Shown: positions 10,940 to 23,911, counted from the stretch's first letter. The stretch is DNA of 64,000 bases from Chrysophaeum taylorii (GCA_029834535.1 JAQMWT010000121.1:1-64000), one strand, 5' to 3'. Program-made: numbers and translations. Notes: a model not told the origin generated them from the sequence alone.

Positions 10940-11210
10940 CAGTACACGACGACATTTTTTTTTTGTGCACACTCGTGGATGATGGCAACTAGTGTTTGCC
11001 GGAGACGAAGGTGCCGTCGTCCGCACAGAAGATTGATGTCGGTGGGTTCACGGCTAGCCGTGAGTGAAGAGGGGCTCGGGGACGCCGATCTCCTTGAGGG
11101 TTTGGCCCTGGGATTCAGAAAGTCGGAGGACGAACAGGAACTCGTTGTTGGTGGTGATCCGTGGCACACTACCGGTAATGAAAGCCGGCAGAGAGAGAGG
11201 AGTCTTTCGT
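10940..11210 (-). pseudogene. Helitron helicase C-terminal remnant
   Basis: On the minus strand one frame reads SESQGQTLKEIGV followed by EPLFTHG, which corresponds to the Pif1-type helicase tail of Helitrons (KSQGQTL..VG...P.FTHGQLYVALSR). The frame stops right after THG, so the fragment is inactive. It is not collinear with the better preserved Helitron blocks at 33505 and 43317 and is an independent relic. Confidence 0.5.
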
Positions 11211-11317
11211 GACGCGTTCAAACGTATGATGTCATAAAGGTCCGTGGGTGTGGCCGGTATTTATGTCCTCACAGAGCCGGTCTTGTTGCGGGTTTTTTTA
11301 AACTCAAAGGTCAGTAG

Positions 11318-11729
11318 TAACTAACTAACTAACTAACTTCAGACCTCTCCCGAGGCATGGGAGCCAGAGCATGGGAGCCAGGCCGGACAAGCAGGAGCCG
11401 ATCCGGAATCACAGAGGAAAATCACGTAGTTGGGGCAGAGGCGAAGGACGAGGACTCGTTGATGACGGACCGCCACTGCGGACCGCGGTCTTGTGCGAAG
11501 TCGTGCAAGAGCGTCGCAGGCCGCGAGCGTGTTGGTCCACGAACAATCGACCTGTCCGTCGCGTTCTGCCCAACCGAGCGAACCCCATCCCAGCGCGAAC
11601 TTTCCGGGTGCTAACCGGCCAGCCCGGGAGGCGAGCAGGCACCGTCTCACTCCGGGACGGCCGGGGCCGCCGCAGGGAGCAAGCGTGTTAGGCGCCGTCC
11701 TCCATCGCAACCATGCGGTTAGCGATCGC
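11318..11729 (-). mobile_element. SINE-like retroposon, copy 2
   Basis: A 412-bp element is flanked by a perfect 11-bp target duplication AAGGTCAGTAG (11307-11317 and 11730-11740). Read on the minus strand it begins TGCGATCGCTAACC and ends in five TTAG units. By eye it is well over 90% identical to the inverted copy at 12557-12973, so both insertions are young relative to the surrounding debris. No coding capacity is visible. Confidence 0.8.
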
Positions 11730-11740
11730 AAGGTCAGTAG

Positions 11741-12542
11741 AGACAGAAAAAAAAACGCCAACGGGGGCAGCTACGTCACCTGGTAGAGTCTTGTACAACA
11801 GCGGTAAGAGAGGCTGTCTCTGCACCAGTCGACGCTGATGACAGCAGTTGGCAGTGTATATGACGAGCTACTTGAGCGGATGTTGGCGATTATGTAAGAA
11901 GGGGGTAAGGAAGAGAGAGGAAGGGGGGGATTTTACATCTCTAGTCAGAGCGGGCGCCGACGAAGGCATTCGAGGAAGTGGAATCATCCGCGTGTCGATG
12001 TGGCTGATCTGGTTGGGGTGGAGCGGTTGCTTCCATTTGTTTCATATGGTGGCGTTAGTAGAGAATAAGAGGGGAGTAGGGAGGGTAAAGGGTCAGGGTC
12101 AAGGTTGATATCGCTGAACACCCCCCCCTCGAAACGATACTTCTTTGGTGCTCGGGGTAAGCATGAAGGTCCTTCTTACGTACGTGTCATGACTCAGTCA
12201 AGACGGACGATGGGAGACGTAAAGGTGAGGGGCGGTGGAATCGTTCCACAAGACAGCGATGCGTGCGAACTGAGCTGTGAGCGCGGTTCACGTTGATTTC
12301 CTTGACTACTAAGCAGGAGGCACGGTAACATCAGGTGATCTTGTTGTTGTTGACGTGCCATGAAGTGATGAAGAACGATTGTGTGGTGCAGGTTTGTCCA
12401 GATCAACCAGTGCAGTGGCCTGGGAGGCCCACTGCGAAGTGGTGGTTTGGTAGTGTCCATATGAAGTTGCTTGGGACTTGCAGATGGTCTTGGAGTGATG
12501 CGAGTAGTCCAGAGTCTTTAGTGCGGGAATGAATGCAACTCG
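11741..12542. other. Spacer between two facing SINE-like copies
   Basis: About 800 bp of G-rich plus strand with short frames (11848-12108 plus, 12194-12460 minus) and no recognised product. Base bias resembles the minus-coded retroelement relics on its right. Nothing else is seen. Confidence 0.3.
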
Positions 12543-12556
12543 TATGCGTCGGGGTC

Positions 12557-12973
12557 CCTAACCCTGCGATCGCCAACCACATGGTTGCGATGGAGGACGG
12601 CGCCTAACACGCTTGCTCCCTGCGGCGGCCCCGGCCGTCCCGGAGTGAGACGGTGCCTGCTCGCCTCCCGGGCTGGCCGGTTAGCACCCGGAAAAAAAGT
12701 CCGCGCTGGGAATCATGGGGTTCGCTCGGTTGGGCAGAACGCGACGGACAGGTCGGTTGTTCGTGGACCAACACGTTTGCGGCCTGCGACGCTCTTGCAC
12801 GACTTCGCACAAGACCGCGGTCCGCAGTGGCGGTCCGTCATCAACGAGTCCTCGTCCTTCGCCTCTGCCCCAACTGCGTGATTTTTCCTCTGTGATTCCG
12901 GATCGGCTCCTGCCTGTCCGGCCTGGCTCCCATGCTCGGGAGAGGTCTGAAGTTAGTTAGTTAGTTAGTTAGT
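12557..12973 (+). mobile_element. SINE-like retroposon, copy 3
   Basis: A 417-bp element with head CCTAACCCTGCGATCGCC and tail GTTAGTTAGTTAGTTAGTTA. The flanks match at 12 of 14 positions (12543-12556, TATGCGTCGGGGTC; 12974-12987, TATGCTTCGGCGTC), consistent with a slightly decayed target duplication. It faces copy 2 head to head, so the pair makes a roughly 410-bp inverted repeat with an 830-bp loop. Confidence 0.8.
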
Positions 12974-12987
12974 TATGCTTCGGCGTC

Positions 12988-14900
12988 TGACTTCAAACGT
13001 TCACAGGCGTAAGAACAACAGCTGATGTTTGACGCCGCGATGCGCGTGCTTTGCGAGATCGTCGTATTGTTCAAGGTAGAGAGCATGTGTATCTCACACC
13101 CCCTGGTGTGCGGCATTGCACCCGATTCTTAAGGTAGCCGTATGTCGCGTACGGGGACGAGGTCGTCGTGTTTCAATTCGACTGCGTAATCGCTTGTAAG
13201 CTCGTGAACTTGGTGGTGAGAATGTCACGCGATACCATATCTGTGTGCAGGGTGAGTAAGGCGTTCATCACGGCTTCGGCGTCTGTAGAGCCAGAGACTG
13301 TAGTCGTACGCTGACAAGTGTCCTCATAGGTCGAGTGGTCATGCTGGTGAAAGTCTGTGGGTTCCAGTTGTCCACGTATGAAGTGAAGTTTGTTTGCTGC
13401 ACCTGTGTGTATGCAGGGACTACAGGTGTCAAAGGTTGTGTTGTCATCCTGATCTCGTTGGCGGCGAGGTCTAGCTCGAAGAGTCAGCTGTTGTGCCTTC
13501 AAGTGGAAAGAACTCGGACATGCTTGCGAGTAGGCGGATGCGCGTGGGGCTGCTGCGCGGCTTTGGCGTAGGCAACGTCTGCGCGATCATTGGAGGAATC
13601 GGCGGTACGCGTAGTGAGTATTGTGAATTACTCGCGTGCGACGATGATGCAGGCTTCACCCCCTCGAATCGAATCGAATCGAGTCGAATCGAGTCGAATC
13701 TCATCTCATCTCATCTCATCTCATCTCATCTCTGGGGAGAGGGGCGACTCGCACGTGGTGGCGGGAGCAGAGTCGATGCTGGTGTCGGGCCACACGGGTG
13801 TGGAGACCGGATGAGCGAGGGCCGAACGAGCGAGGTCAGGATGGCTGGCGATGTCCGGCGTGTTGGTTTCACCAGGGGCTGGTTCATCGAGAGCTAGACC
13901 GTCGGCTTCGTCGGGAGGAAGAAGACCGGTCGAGTCATACGGTCGCGAGTCAGCAGGAAGAGGCGACTGCGGGGGGTGCGAGGCTTGCGGGATAAACGTA
14001 TTGCGCAGCAGTGCAGCGATGCTGGCGTTCGCGTTCGGTCCCTCAGCGAGGAGAGGGAATGGCGCGCGATGCGCGTGGAGACGATGGGCGGGCGGAGCAC
14101 GAGCCGGTGCTTGGGCATGTACGGGTGGTGGGTTGTTCAGAGTCGGATCGGACGCGCGTGTCGCGGGTATCGATGTCCTCGTCGGGTCGAGTACGCTGAT
14201 CGAGGGTCGAGGTGATTGGGACGAGAAGTATGACTTCCCCGTCGGACCGAGCACGCGAGGTTCGGAGGATTGGGAGAAAGACGTATTGCTTCCCCATCGA
14301 ACCGATCACGGGAGTCCGTCGGGATGCGAGTGACGGTGGTGCCGGGTGGCGCGGGGTTGCGCGCGCGAACGTACCGAGGTGGCGAGCATTGCGGCGTCGC
14401 TTTGAGGAGAGAAGCAGTGACGCGTTGGGCTCGGGGATCTTCAAGTGGGAGGCAACGTCGAGTTCGCCTGGGGCGCGAGAATCCGCAGCGGTGTGGGCAT
14501 CACGGAGGAGGGCGCGGGTCGTTGGCCGGAACTTTGGCATCGACACGGTCGAGCGAGCTTGGGTGGGCATCAACGTCAGCGTGGTGGGCTTCAACTACTG
14601 CGTCGAGGGTCCGGGTCGGGCGAGGGGAGCGCCGGAAGCATCGGAAGATGCGGCGGCGAGATCGGCCGCGACAGAGTCGTGGTTGGACTTGGTGATAACA
14701 CTCTTTTTGCAAAGGGAAACTTTGAAAGAGGGAGAAGTTAATGATAACGGTGAGAAGATTGCTCGTTCCTCTCGGACCTCACGTATGGCTATGGCGGGAA
14801 CGTCATCATCTTCAGGTTCAGAAGGATGATTGATGCTCTTTGCGGAAGCTAAGAGGAAACAACTAAAGAAAAAATGTGGAGAATGCGCAAGCAAAGACGC
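12988..14900 (-). mobile_element. Decayed minus-strand coding stretch, possibly retroelement gag
   Basis: Overlapping minus frames (14894-14595, 14594-14043, 14254-13721, 13502-13173) are Pro/Ala/Ser-rich or gag-like in composition, but no protease or zinc knuckle is identifiable. The stretch is more GC-rich than the retroelement to its right and is much broken. A family cannot be assigned. A host gene of low complexity is the alternative. Confidence 0.25.
13664..13730. repeat. Compound microsatellite (GAATC)n-(TCATC)n
   Basis: GAATC/GAGTC pentamers run directly into CATCT pentamers (about 13664-13730). A second CATCT run occurs at about 21287-21312 inside the retroelement relic. Confidence 0.9.
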
Positions 14901-15399
14901 AGGTAGCGAGACTGCCTGACCTTCTTTATCAGAGAGACATCAACGCGTTAAGCGTGCGAGTTGGGTAGCGGTTAACGCGCCTGGCAGAGTTCAGTTGTGA
15001 CAATCAATCGATGATCTTTAAGGACGAGGATGGAAGACTTCAACCCGAGCATCATCATGTTCCATGAAGTGTCGATGTTTCATTAGAATGCAACGTCAAA
15101 GAGATGTTGAAATTGCAGTCGTCGTAGTGAGAGCGGCAAAAAAAAAAAAAATGTGAACTGTTAGTGAACAGCAAAGAAAAAGTGAAACTAAAGAGATCAC
15201 ATCAAGAAACACAGTTTCTTGCATGATGATGATGTTCAGTCGTAGAATCATCAGTAGAGCTTGTTAGAGCCTGGACGACGTTTGTGGGTAGAGGATAAGT
15301 CTAGGAAGATATAAGAAGGCGTGATGATAAAGAAAATGAAGACTGAAGACCAGTATGATGAGCATGTCAAAGTACCACCCCGGACTCGAGGAGGGTGTT
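14901..15399. other. No gene seen
   Basis: A/G-rich plus strand with an A homopolymer near 15139-15151. A short tRNA D-arm-like string at about 14957-14990 is discussed among the rejected items. Nothing else is recognised. Confidence 0.3.
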
Positions 15400-16683
15400 G
15401 TAAGAATCCCATCTGAGAAGTTGAGGTGTAATCGTGAGACAGAGAGTAAGGAGTTTTAGGTTATATCGTGCCCATAGTAGACCGTATGAGTGTGGGCGAT
15501 ACGGTACTACTGTCCGTAAGCCATACGTTATCCAGCAGCACTGAGCATTTAGCCATTAGGTGTGTTGGGCGGTAAGTAAGGATACCCAATGGAAAGTGGA
15601 CCCTTTAAGATTGTTAAGTGTACAGGTAGGTAGGTCAGCCGCACTACTGGTTCATGGTGTCAAATATTGAAATGAGAGCGCGAAGGCAGCTAAGACAAAG
15701 CATGGCGTATTTTGTAGAAACTCTCAAAGACCAACGAGAGTCCATCAAGTGTATTGATCAGAGGAGTCTACACATTCGCGGGTACAAATGGAACTGCGCG
15801 TGACCACGACAACAGGGTGTTGGGGTAACGTAGCCACGGTAGTAGGCTATTGGTCACGGTGTTAGGATCAAGATGAAATACTTCCATGATACTGTAATCT
15901 TTATCCGATGATGATGAGGACATGCAAAAGGAGAGTGTACAGAGATATGGGGTCTGTAACATACGGCATACCTCGAAGAGAGAGCGAAAACGTAGCAAAG
16001 TCGGCTGAAAGTGGCGTTGTAAAGCCATAAGCTACATTTAACTTGCCGGGGACATGATGAAGGCGAATATTCTGTAATGCTGCGACATCACACACGCGAA
16101 TTTTGAACCATCGTGTATGTAGAAAGAAAGGGCTTTGCTGCACGAAGAGCCGTCAAGATTGTTGGGAGTGTGCACGGCGGCAGCAGCGTTGGAGAGACAG
16201 GCTTCTGATGAAGGAAGCGCATGTTCTCGGCAATAGGATTTGTTGTCTGTCTTTAAATGTCGACTGCTAAGAGGGGGGGGTGTGTGTGGGGAGCATGAAG
16301 GATGTGGGTGGGTTTGTGGGGTATGAGGGATGTGCCTGACGGGCGGAGATAAGTACGCGGGACCTAGTCGGGGTCATCGCCGAGGCGTGGGGCAGACGAA
16401 GAGAGGACGGGCCCCGCCCGTAGGTCGCACGCATGCTGCCGCCGGACGTATGTGCGGATTTGTTGTCTGCGTAAAAATCGGATCAGCTTGCGTGATAATG
16501 TAGAATGTTGGATTAACCACAAAAACGAGAGCTCCAGACTGCTTCGTCAACACAAAGAGAAGGTCACGTGACATATGGAGCGTCTAAACCTGCTGTGCAA
16601 GCCGAGTCACGCGGGATGATAAGATTCCAAGGTTCGAGGGAGAAGCAGTAACTGGTGCCAGGGCAGTGGATGCTGTTGGTAGG

Positions 16684-17648
16684 TAGTTTAACGACATTTT
16701 CGGTCGCCGCGGTAAATTTAGCATAAACAGTTGAACGGGTACTAAGCTAGTATAGTGGACTTCTTATCTTCCCGTAACAGTGAAGGAGGAGTCAGCATCC
16801 GCCAAAGCGACCAGGGGTTCGAACGAACTTGTCAGTAGCAATATCTTTATACTCGGGAACAGTGTGTCCTAGAGCTTGGGGTAAGACAGGTAACTTGCAT
16901 GAACACTAACAACTTGCCAAGGAAAGTGGCGACTTCGTGGTCATGGATAAAAATTTCCACACGTCGGTTGAAGGGGTTGAACCTTCCTTGTAGGTGAAGG
17001 TTGATGACGTAAGATGCTTCAGCAGACTGAGTGTGTTCAATATAAGATGGGCATCGAATAGTGCTTCTAGCTTGGCTTGAGCGTCTAAGGATATGGATGA
17101 TGATCCATTCGACGTTCCGAAGACACGCGTTTCCAGAAGAGTATGAACTGGCTCGAACTGTTCCACAGAGAGAAGCGCGCTTTTGCAGTGCTTCTTGGAG
17201 CTCAGTGCGTAGTGTGTCGTCGTTCGACACTATAACAATGTCGTCCACAGATAGACTGGCTGCAAGTAACGAATTGAGCGAGAGCGGAGAAGTACGAACA
17301 TATAAAGAAGTATCCGCATACGAGAGTCGCTTGTATCCAAGACTCCGAAAGAAGCTGTCGATCTCTTTGTTCCAGAGAGAAGGAGACTGAGTCCATAGAC
17401 TTCAGCAGTTTAGGTAAACGGCGGCCACGGTATTTTTTGGTGTCTTGAGGATCGAGTAACTTAAGGAGCTGTACGTAATCGATATCAGGCGATTGCCTTG
17501 ACGTAGGCTTGTCTGTCTTCAGGAGAAAGGCCTTGAAGACGACACTTGAGCTTGTACTCGTCAATGGATACGTCGGCCTCTTGGACCTTGTATTCGTCCG
17601 GACCTACGGTGGCTAGAGAGCCATAGTTTAACGACGACGTTTCGGTCG
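16684..17648 (-). other. Two SLNY-type putative protease-site motifs bracketing reverse transcriptase
   Basis: Two near-copies of a roughly 23-bp motif ending GTCGTTAAACTA on the minus strand lie at 16684-16706 and 17624-17648, one on each side of the reverse transcriptase region. The peptide read in the local frame ends in SLNY at both. Matching motifs stand after gag in this copy (22785-22806) and in the second copy (51919-51940). Interpretation as protease processing sites is inference. Confidence 0.5.
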
Positions 17649-19959
17649 AAGAAGAGCAGTGTAGAGAACTTCAGTAGGATATGCGTGAGTGGCGCAAGTG
17701 GAAGTGGTAGAATTGTCAGGTTCCAAGGCAACCACAAGGAGTGGTTCCTCGTGAAGTACCTGGGTGATGTACTCGGTAGAGCATAGGAGATATTCCTCCA
17801 CGTCAGACAGTTCGGCGGATGTAGCGCCAAACTGAGATGGCGAGTGATCGATGAGACTGGTGGGTGCCAACAGTAACAACAGTAAGCGTATTGTGCAATG
17901 GAGAGACACCAAAATGCTCCATGAACATAGCGACAAGTGAAGACGGTAGGTGGCCACGCGGATGATTGTCGTCGGTGAGGAGGCGTGTAGCTACTGGATT
18001 GCTGAATGCGCATTTGGTTTGCGAGAAAACACCATCAAAAGTATAAAGGGGATAGCGAGATAGAAGGTCAGTACGCAATGGAAGGAGGTGTTTGACCAGC
18101 AGCCTGTCCCCCCTCTGGGCAGAGAGCAGTCCAGTGGATACCACCACCAGAGGTGCGGAGAGGGTAGGTGATTTGAAATCGAGAAAGCGATGTTGAAGGT
18201 CCGAGCGGAAGTCAGCGACTTTCTGCCGCCACCAGCAGCTTGATAGGCACCAACCATAGAAGCTTGGAGCCGAGCATTGACAGAAGTCCTGGAGGAGGAG
18301 GGTTTGCGCCGGTGGTTGGGGCGCTTAGTACCCGGGACAAGTTGAAGGTTGTCTTGAGAGCGATGGCGTAACAGGCGCGTCAGCAGGAGTATTGTCGTCA
18401 GCAGGTCGGTCGTCAAGCTGCTGTGGGAGAAGCAGAGAGTGCGGAGTCTGCGACGGAGCGGGAGACGGAGCAGGGGCAGGCGAGTGCCCCCCTCTGAGTA
18501 TGAATCCCCCTCTGCAACGCATCATCGGGGTCTTCATCTCGTCTCGTCGAGGGCTGACCACGTCGAAGGACGAGGGCGGAGGATCAGGTGGAAGAGTATG
18601 CTCAGGATCCAGGGTGGAGCGTTGGATCATATAGGTCGGAAACACGGAGCTGGCCACTTTCTTGATTAAGGATAACATCAGCTTGATGGTCAAGCGGGTT
18701 TTGGGCGTGTGTTAGCGCAGCACAGGTATAGATAGCGTCGGCGAGACTGTTCATATTTGTGGTGCTCGTGAGGCTCGAGTAGTAGGAGGAAGCACTGATT
18801 TAGAGCAGATCATGTTGAGGTGTTGTTAGCTGATTACATAAAAATTGTTGCGGAAGGCATAGTGAATGCGTTCGGACGAGCTCGGCATTTGAGAGAATGT
18901 TGTATGATTAAATGGTGTGGACTACAGCCCGCGGAAAGTGGAGGTTCCACGATAATGAGCATTGAGAAGGTCACGGAGGCGAGTCGAAGAGGCAGAAACA
19001 ATATAATCTATACTTTTTGTTCGACAAGAATGGTTGATGCCTTTATCTACCCGATAGGGAGTAATGATATATTGGTTGAAGTACGGCCGGAACGCGTCGG
19101 AGTATACTGTGCGTAGATGCACATCGAGTTGTGTCTTGCTAAAGGCATAAGTAAGTAAGTGCTTGCGTGAATTCGGTCGCGTTGGTAGCGTGCGTAGAAC
19201 AGGCTAGTAGGAACTTTGATAGCAGTTCTTTCAGAAGGCAATACCGTGGGTGAAGCCGCCCCATTCAGAAGGAACAGTGACGTAGCCACCACCACCACCA
19301 TCGCAAGCCCAGACTTCACCTAGCCGGTGGGGTCTGTTCAAAGTTGGGGGCTTGGTCTCGTTCTCTTGGTCGTGAAAAGTGACGTTTGTTGTTGTGGCAA
19401 ATGCAGTCTATGTACATATCCCTGTATGGAATATCGGATGCTGAGAAGCCAGGGCGAGCAAGGACGTCTGGGCAGTGGTGTACATTGTGGAAGCGGTTAG
19501 CTCTTTGTTTGGCATTCTGGTATTCAACCGGGCTGCCGCCGTGGGCGAGCGAGCGAGCGAGCGATTTACGGGGATTTGCCTTGATAGGGATATGTCGCTT
19601 CCTACGCGAACGTTGAGTTTGAGCTCCGTGGGTGCATCTAAGAAGGGAGCGTCGTCGTTGGAGTCACCATCCGCAGCAGTTATGCTTGTGCTTCTTCAGG
19701 AGATGAAAGTCATGAATGCATCTGCCCGAGAGATAGTGGTGTCTCTGAACTGTGAAAGAGATAGTTCGCGAGTTAGGAAGGTAGACACATAGGTCTTCTT
19801 CAAAGTGGCAATATCGTGTTGAAAGTAGGGGTCCAACATCATAAGTGACTTCGTATCGACAAATATACGGCGGATGTGTACGTACAGAGTAGTTGGCAAG
19901 TGCCTGCAGGCAACGCATAGCTGAGAGAAGGAAGGTCGCAGCATAATTCTTTCCTCAGT

Positions 19960-19960
<1 letters not shown>

Positions 19961-20036
<76 letters not shown>

Positions 20037-20037
20037 A
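19961..20037. repeat. (CAAG)n microsatellite
   Basis: About nineteen CAAG units lie inside the retroelement relic, between the methyltransferase and integrase regions. Confidence 0.95.
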
Positions 20038-20099
20038 AGGTTGCCTATGAGTAAGTTGGCTCTGATAAGAGTAGCGCGAGTAGGGTAACGGAGTTTGTT

Positions 20100-21800
20100 T
20101 GTTATTGAGCGGGTCCAGCAAGATGATACTTGCCCCGTATGGTAGGCAGTGAAGCTAGCATGGAGTGGATTTAGGATCCAAGCTAGCGGTCACTGCCGCG
20201 TAAGTAGTAGCCAACATATCGGGCGTGAAGGAGATGGTAATCTTTCCAAGGCAAAGTCTCTGACTTGGTATAATAGTCGATCGGAGAGTTGGTTATAAAC
20301 AACAAAGGCGGGCATGACGAGGGCGCACTGATGGAGCAGATTGCGGATGGCAGGAAGCGTACCGTGGGCTGTGTTGACAGGGGGGTAGGCTTGCACTAGC
20401 CATAGGTATCCCCGAAGACGAATCGAGATGGAGCGTCGTCGTCTTATCGGCGGGATTATCGCTGGCGGTTAGGGTGTAAGTAGATCCATGTGCGTCGATG
20501 GTAAGATCCCGATGATATTTTTGCTTTCTATGTTCTCAACTAGTACGTTGCCATCAGAGCGGTGTCGAGAGTGTGGATATTGAAGGAGGAAGTTGTAAGA
20601 AATAGCCTAGGAGCGGGCTGGTTAGTTTCGAAAATCGTAACATAGTAGGGATGTAGCGTTGTTCGGCGAGATTATTCTGGCGAACAAATTGTATAGAGTG
20701 ATGAATGCCTTGATGCGGCGGAGAGGATTTGAAGATCCAGGTAGTGGTTGATTATAGGATCTCTTGAAACCAAGGTGGTGATGATAGGAACACTCCGGGT
20801 GTGTTTTGTGCGCGTGTTGTTGTTCGAAAGCTTCTTGCTGTGTGAATGAAGCCTGAGAAAGAGTAGGTTGAGGGACTCAAACTCATAGAAGAAGAAGCTC
20901 AACCGAACGGAACTAGTGCTGCGAGAGAGGAAACGTCTTGGGAGATTGAACCAGTGGTGGATCTGGATCTAAGTGCGAACCCAGCCAGCCTTGAGATAGA
21001 GTCTTGGAGAGCCAGAGGGTTTTTTTGAAGGCGCCGAGGTAATAATGTCATTTGCTATGTCCAAGAAGCGCTTCGGGTACTGGTTCGGCCAGGACAGGAT
21101 GGTCCATGGGTCCAGTGTTGTTGTACCTGCGAGCAATGCAGATCCATCGTTCACGACGAGTTATCGCCGCACAGATAGGTAGGTAGGGAAGCGGTCGACT
21201 ACATCAACGGTGTAGTCCAGTGTGGCGTGAATGAGGTTAGCTACGGAGATATGATCTCTGTGAATAATACACTTGTGAGGGGGTGTCATCTCATCTCATC
21301 TCATCTCATCTCCGCAAGAAGGACTAGGGGTTTTAGTAGTTTGATGACAGATAGCATACTGTGTGTGTCAAAGAGGGAGTCGTCGAGCAAAAAAGTGACC
21401 AAGTCGGATGTTTTTTTGGTGGTGGTTTTGAGAAGAAAATTTCGGTTGGTACAAGGGGAAGTGATTTCTATTACACCACAGTAAAAAAAAATTACGTCTT
21501 TCATCATCTTCTCTTTATAGAATGGAGATGATTGAGAAAAGAAGGTAGAGATTCGAAGATAATAATCATTTTGGAAAGTGTGTTTTTTTTCACGTAACAT
21601 GCGTACAAGCGTTTCACAACAAAAATCTTAACATTGATGTTTTTAAGCCCAAGTCATTCATTGGTGGCTTGCGCTGCAGAAACGCGGGTGTTGTTGCCAA
21701 TCCAGAGCATAGTAGTAACATGACCGTTGCGAGAGCCATTGTTGGTCGTTGATAGGAATGCCGGGCGAGTGCGTAGTCGAGGTGCGTGTGTTGTGTTCCC
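20100..21800 (-). pseudogene. Cytosine-5 DNA methyltransferase domain of retroelement copy 1
   Basis: Fragments match the 574-codon frame at 49128-50852: an LLLCSGL motif-I segment, an EITSPCTNRN motif-IV segment with the catalytic-type Cys, and LKPLVLLAEM at the motif-VI position. It is much broken. Its presence in an independently inserted, older copy shows that the methyltransferase belongs to the family and is not a chance neighbour. Confidence 0.75.
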
Positions 21801-23911
21801 AACGTATTCGTTCTGCTTCCGAAGGTTGCGAAGTAGAGTACGCAGCAACGGTCGAGTTTTGAGGTTGGTGACCAGGTAGTTGTTGTTGTTGTAATAGTGA
21901 CAACGGTTTTCGTTGCTCCTCTTCAGCTGGAAAGGATAGTGAACGTAGGTTCCTCCTGTCGCGTGCAAGGTAGACACGGTAGTGCCGGGAGGTCGTGATC
22001 GACGTAGTGAATGGGCACACGCACGTCTTTATCAAGTATGCTAGTGAGATGTACTACGACGTATTATTTGGCTGTGGCTTGTTCCAAAAGTCGGGGTCAC
22101 TCACCGACCGAGGATAAAGAAGCGTCGACCCTGCGCTGGCTTGAGAAATAGGGCGTAGTAGTCAAGCTCGACTCGAACGCGGCCGATGCCCTGGGTGTGC
22201 AGGTACGGGAGATACGATATTTTGTGATCATAATATGCGACACATGCTGTTGTTGTCCAGTGGCAGCAGTTTGGACAACTAACTGGGGCACGCACGTTTA
22301 GGGGTGTCTCTGGGAACAATACGTACGATTCGGCAAAGCAAAATCAAACGTGGACGTCGTCAGCGAGATGGATGGGCACAGCTATCTGTCTCTCCTAGTA
22401 TAGAAATTGGAAATGAAGGGGAAGATTATGGTCTCTCCATTTTTTGGTGAGAAACGCGTTTTTTTTTTCCTCGCGAGGCACACTCGTGACGCTGTTCGTT
22501 TGAGTAAAGTAAGTTTGAGGTGACCACAACGAACTTGTGAAAAGGTAATAATAATAGGAACGGCGGGCGCGGTAGGTTCGCCGTTGTCCTTGCCGATAGA
22601 CCATTGTTGTTAAGATCGAATGGTGCGAGGTCTTGTGGGTTACTACTACTCGATAATGTAGTATATTGGCCGATCGGAGCTCCTACCGGCACATAGCTGA
22701 CATGTGGCGATTTGAGCTGCCACTTTCTTCTGGTTAGATGGAGTAGAGGAGTTGGGTGCAGACACAGTAGGTTGGTCTCCCCCATAGTCTAACGACGTTG
22801 CGGTCGAAAGCAGATGTATCTCAACATTCCAAATAGGAAAGTTGAGCGGAGGAGCAAGTCTGTGTTATCCTCCGTCTTCTGGGTTGTGGAGGACTACTGT
22901 AGTGGCAAAAATATCGGCAGATTGCAAAAAACGTACGTTTCAAATAGCAGTGCTTATCTTGCAGCTGAGACGTAGTGGTGTTTTGGTTAGCATATTTTTT
23001 TAGAAAGTTCAGGACGGATTTGATCGCATGCGTAGTAGTAGTAGTATATGCTTCTTCGTGCGATCTAAAATTTTTAAAATCCGAAGGTCTCTCAAAGGTG
23101 CGAGCATACACAGGTCGATCGATCGTTCTATTGACCAGGACTGCGAGTTCTGGTGACATAGGAGTCACCCTGACCGGTAGTAGCTAAGATCATTTTGGGA
23201 GAAGCTAGCGTCGTTTGAGTTACGTCGTGCGTTTCGACCATTGGTGGCTGAATTGGTAAGTGAGAACATGTGCTGTGTGCGCCAGTTCAGTTTGTCTGTA
23301 GAGTCCAGGAGTAGATTTTGATGAGTGGACAATCCTCTTCTACGCGAGGGATCCAAGAGACTGGCGGTTCAAGACATATTTTGTCATATTATTGGACGCT
23401 GAGTTGTGGTAGAGGTCCAGTGCGTACTCAAGAATAGCAATGAAGAGTCAGGCCTGTTAGTTTCGGCTCTAGTGTCTCGTAGATGAGGCACCAGTCGACC
23501 CATCCGAGAGCAAATTCGTCGCGAGAATGGGTGAGGTTAAGGGTGCATTCACCACCACCACCACCAAGGCGATTCGTTAATAATTTCGGCCGGAAACAAG
23601 AGCAGCCCCCCGACGACGCTGGTACTTGAAAGTCTAATATATGAGTGGGAACGCCTCAGATATGAGGCACCTGGAATTCTTCTAGAGAAGCAAATCTTCA
23701 AGGTGAACACCCCCCCCCACTCTGGTGTTGGAATGGTTGTTCTGAAAAAAATCAACGGGAGGGAACCTTAGGTAAGGGAATGTCAGCAGACAGACAGATT
23801 TTGATTGGGTTCGATTTTTTTACGGCGGCTCGTTTTTTCTACAAGAGAAATGTGACTGAGCCTGTGGGTTGTAGGGTTGTTAATTAATTGGCACCTTCTC
23901 GAACATCTCTT

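Noticed and set aside
11318-12973. Single DNA transposon with 400-bp terminal inverted repeats
   Set aside because: Each copy has its own distinct target duplication and the family also occurs singly at 2066-2446, so these are two separate retroposons.
14951-15010. tRNA-like string (GTTGGGTAGCGGTTAACGCG, then CTGGCAGAGTTCAG)
   Set aside because: It looks like a D arm with an A box, but no B box, acceptor stem pairing or plausible anticodon arm could be found.
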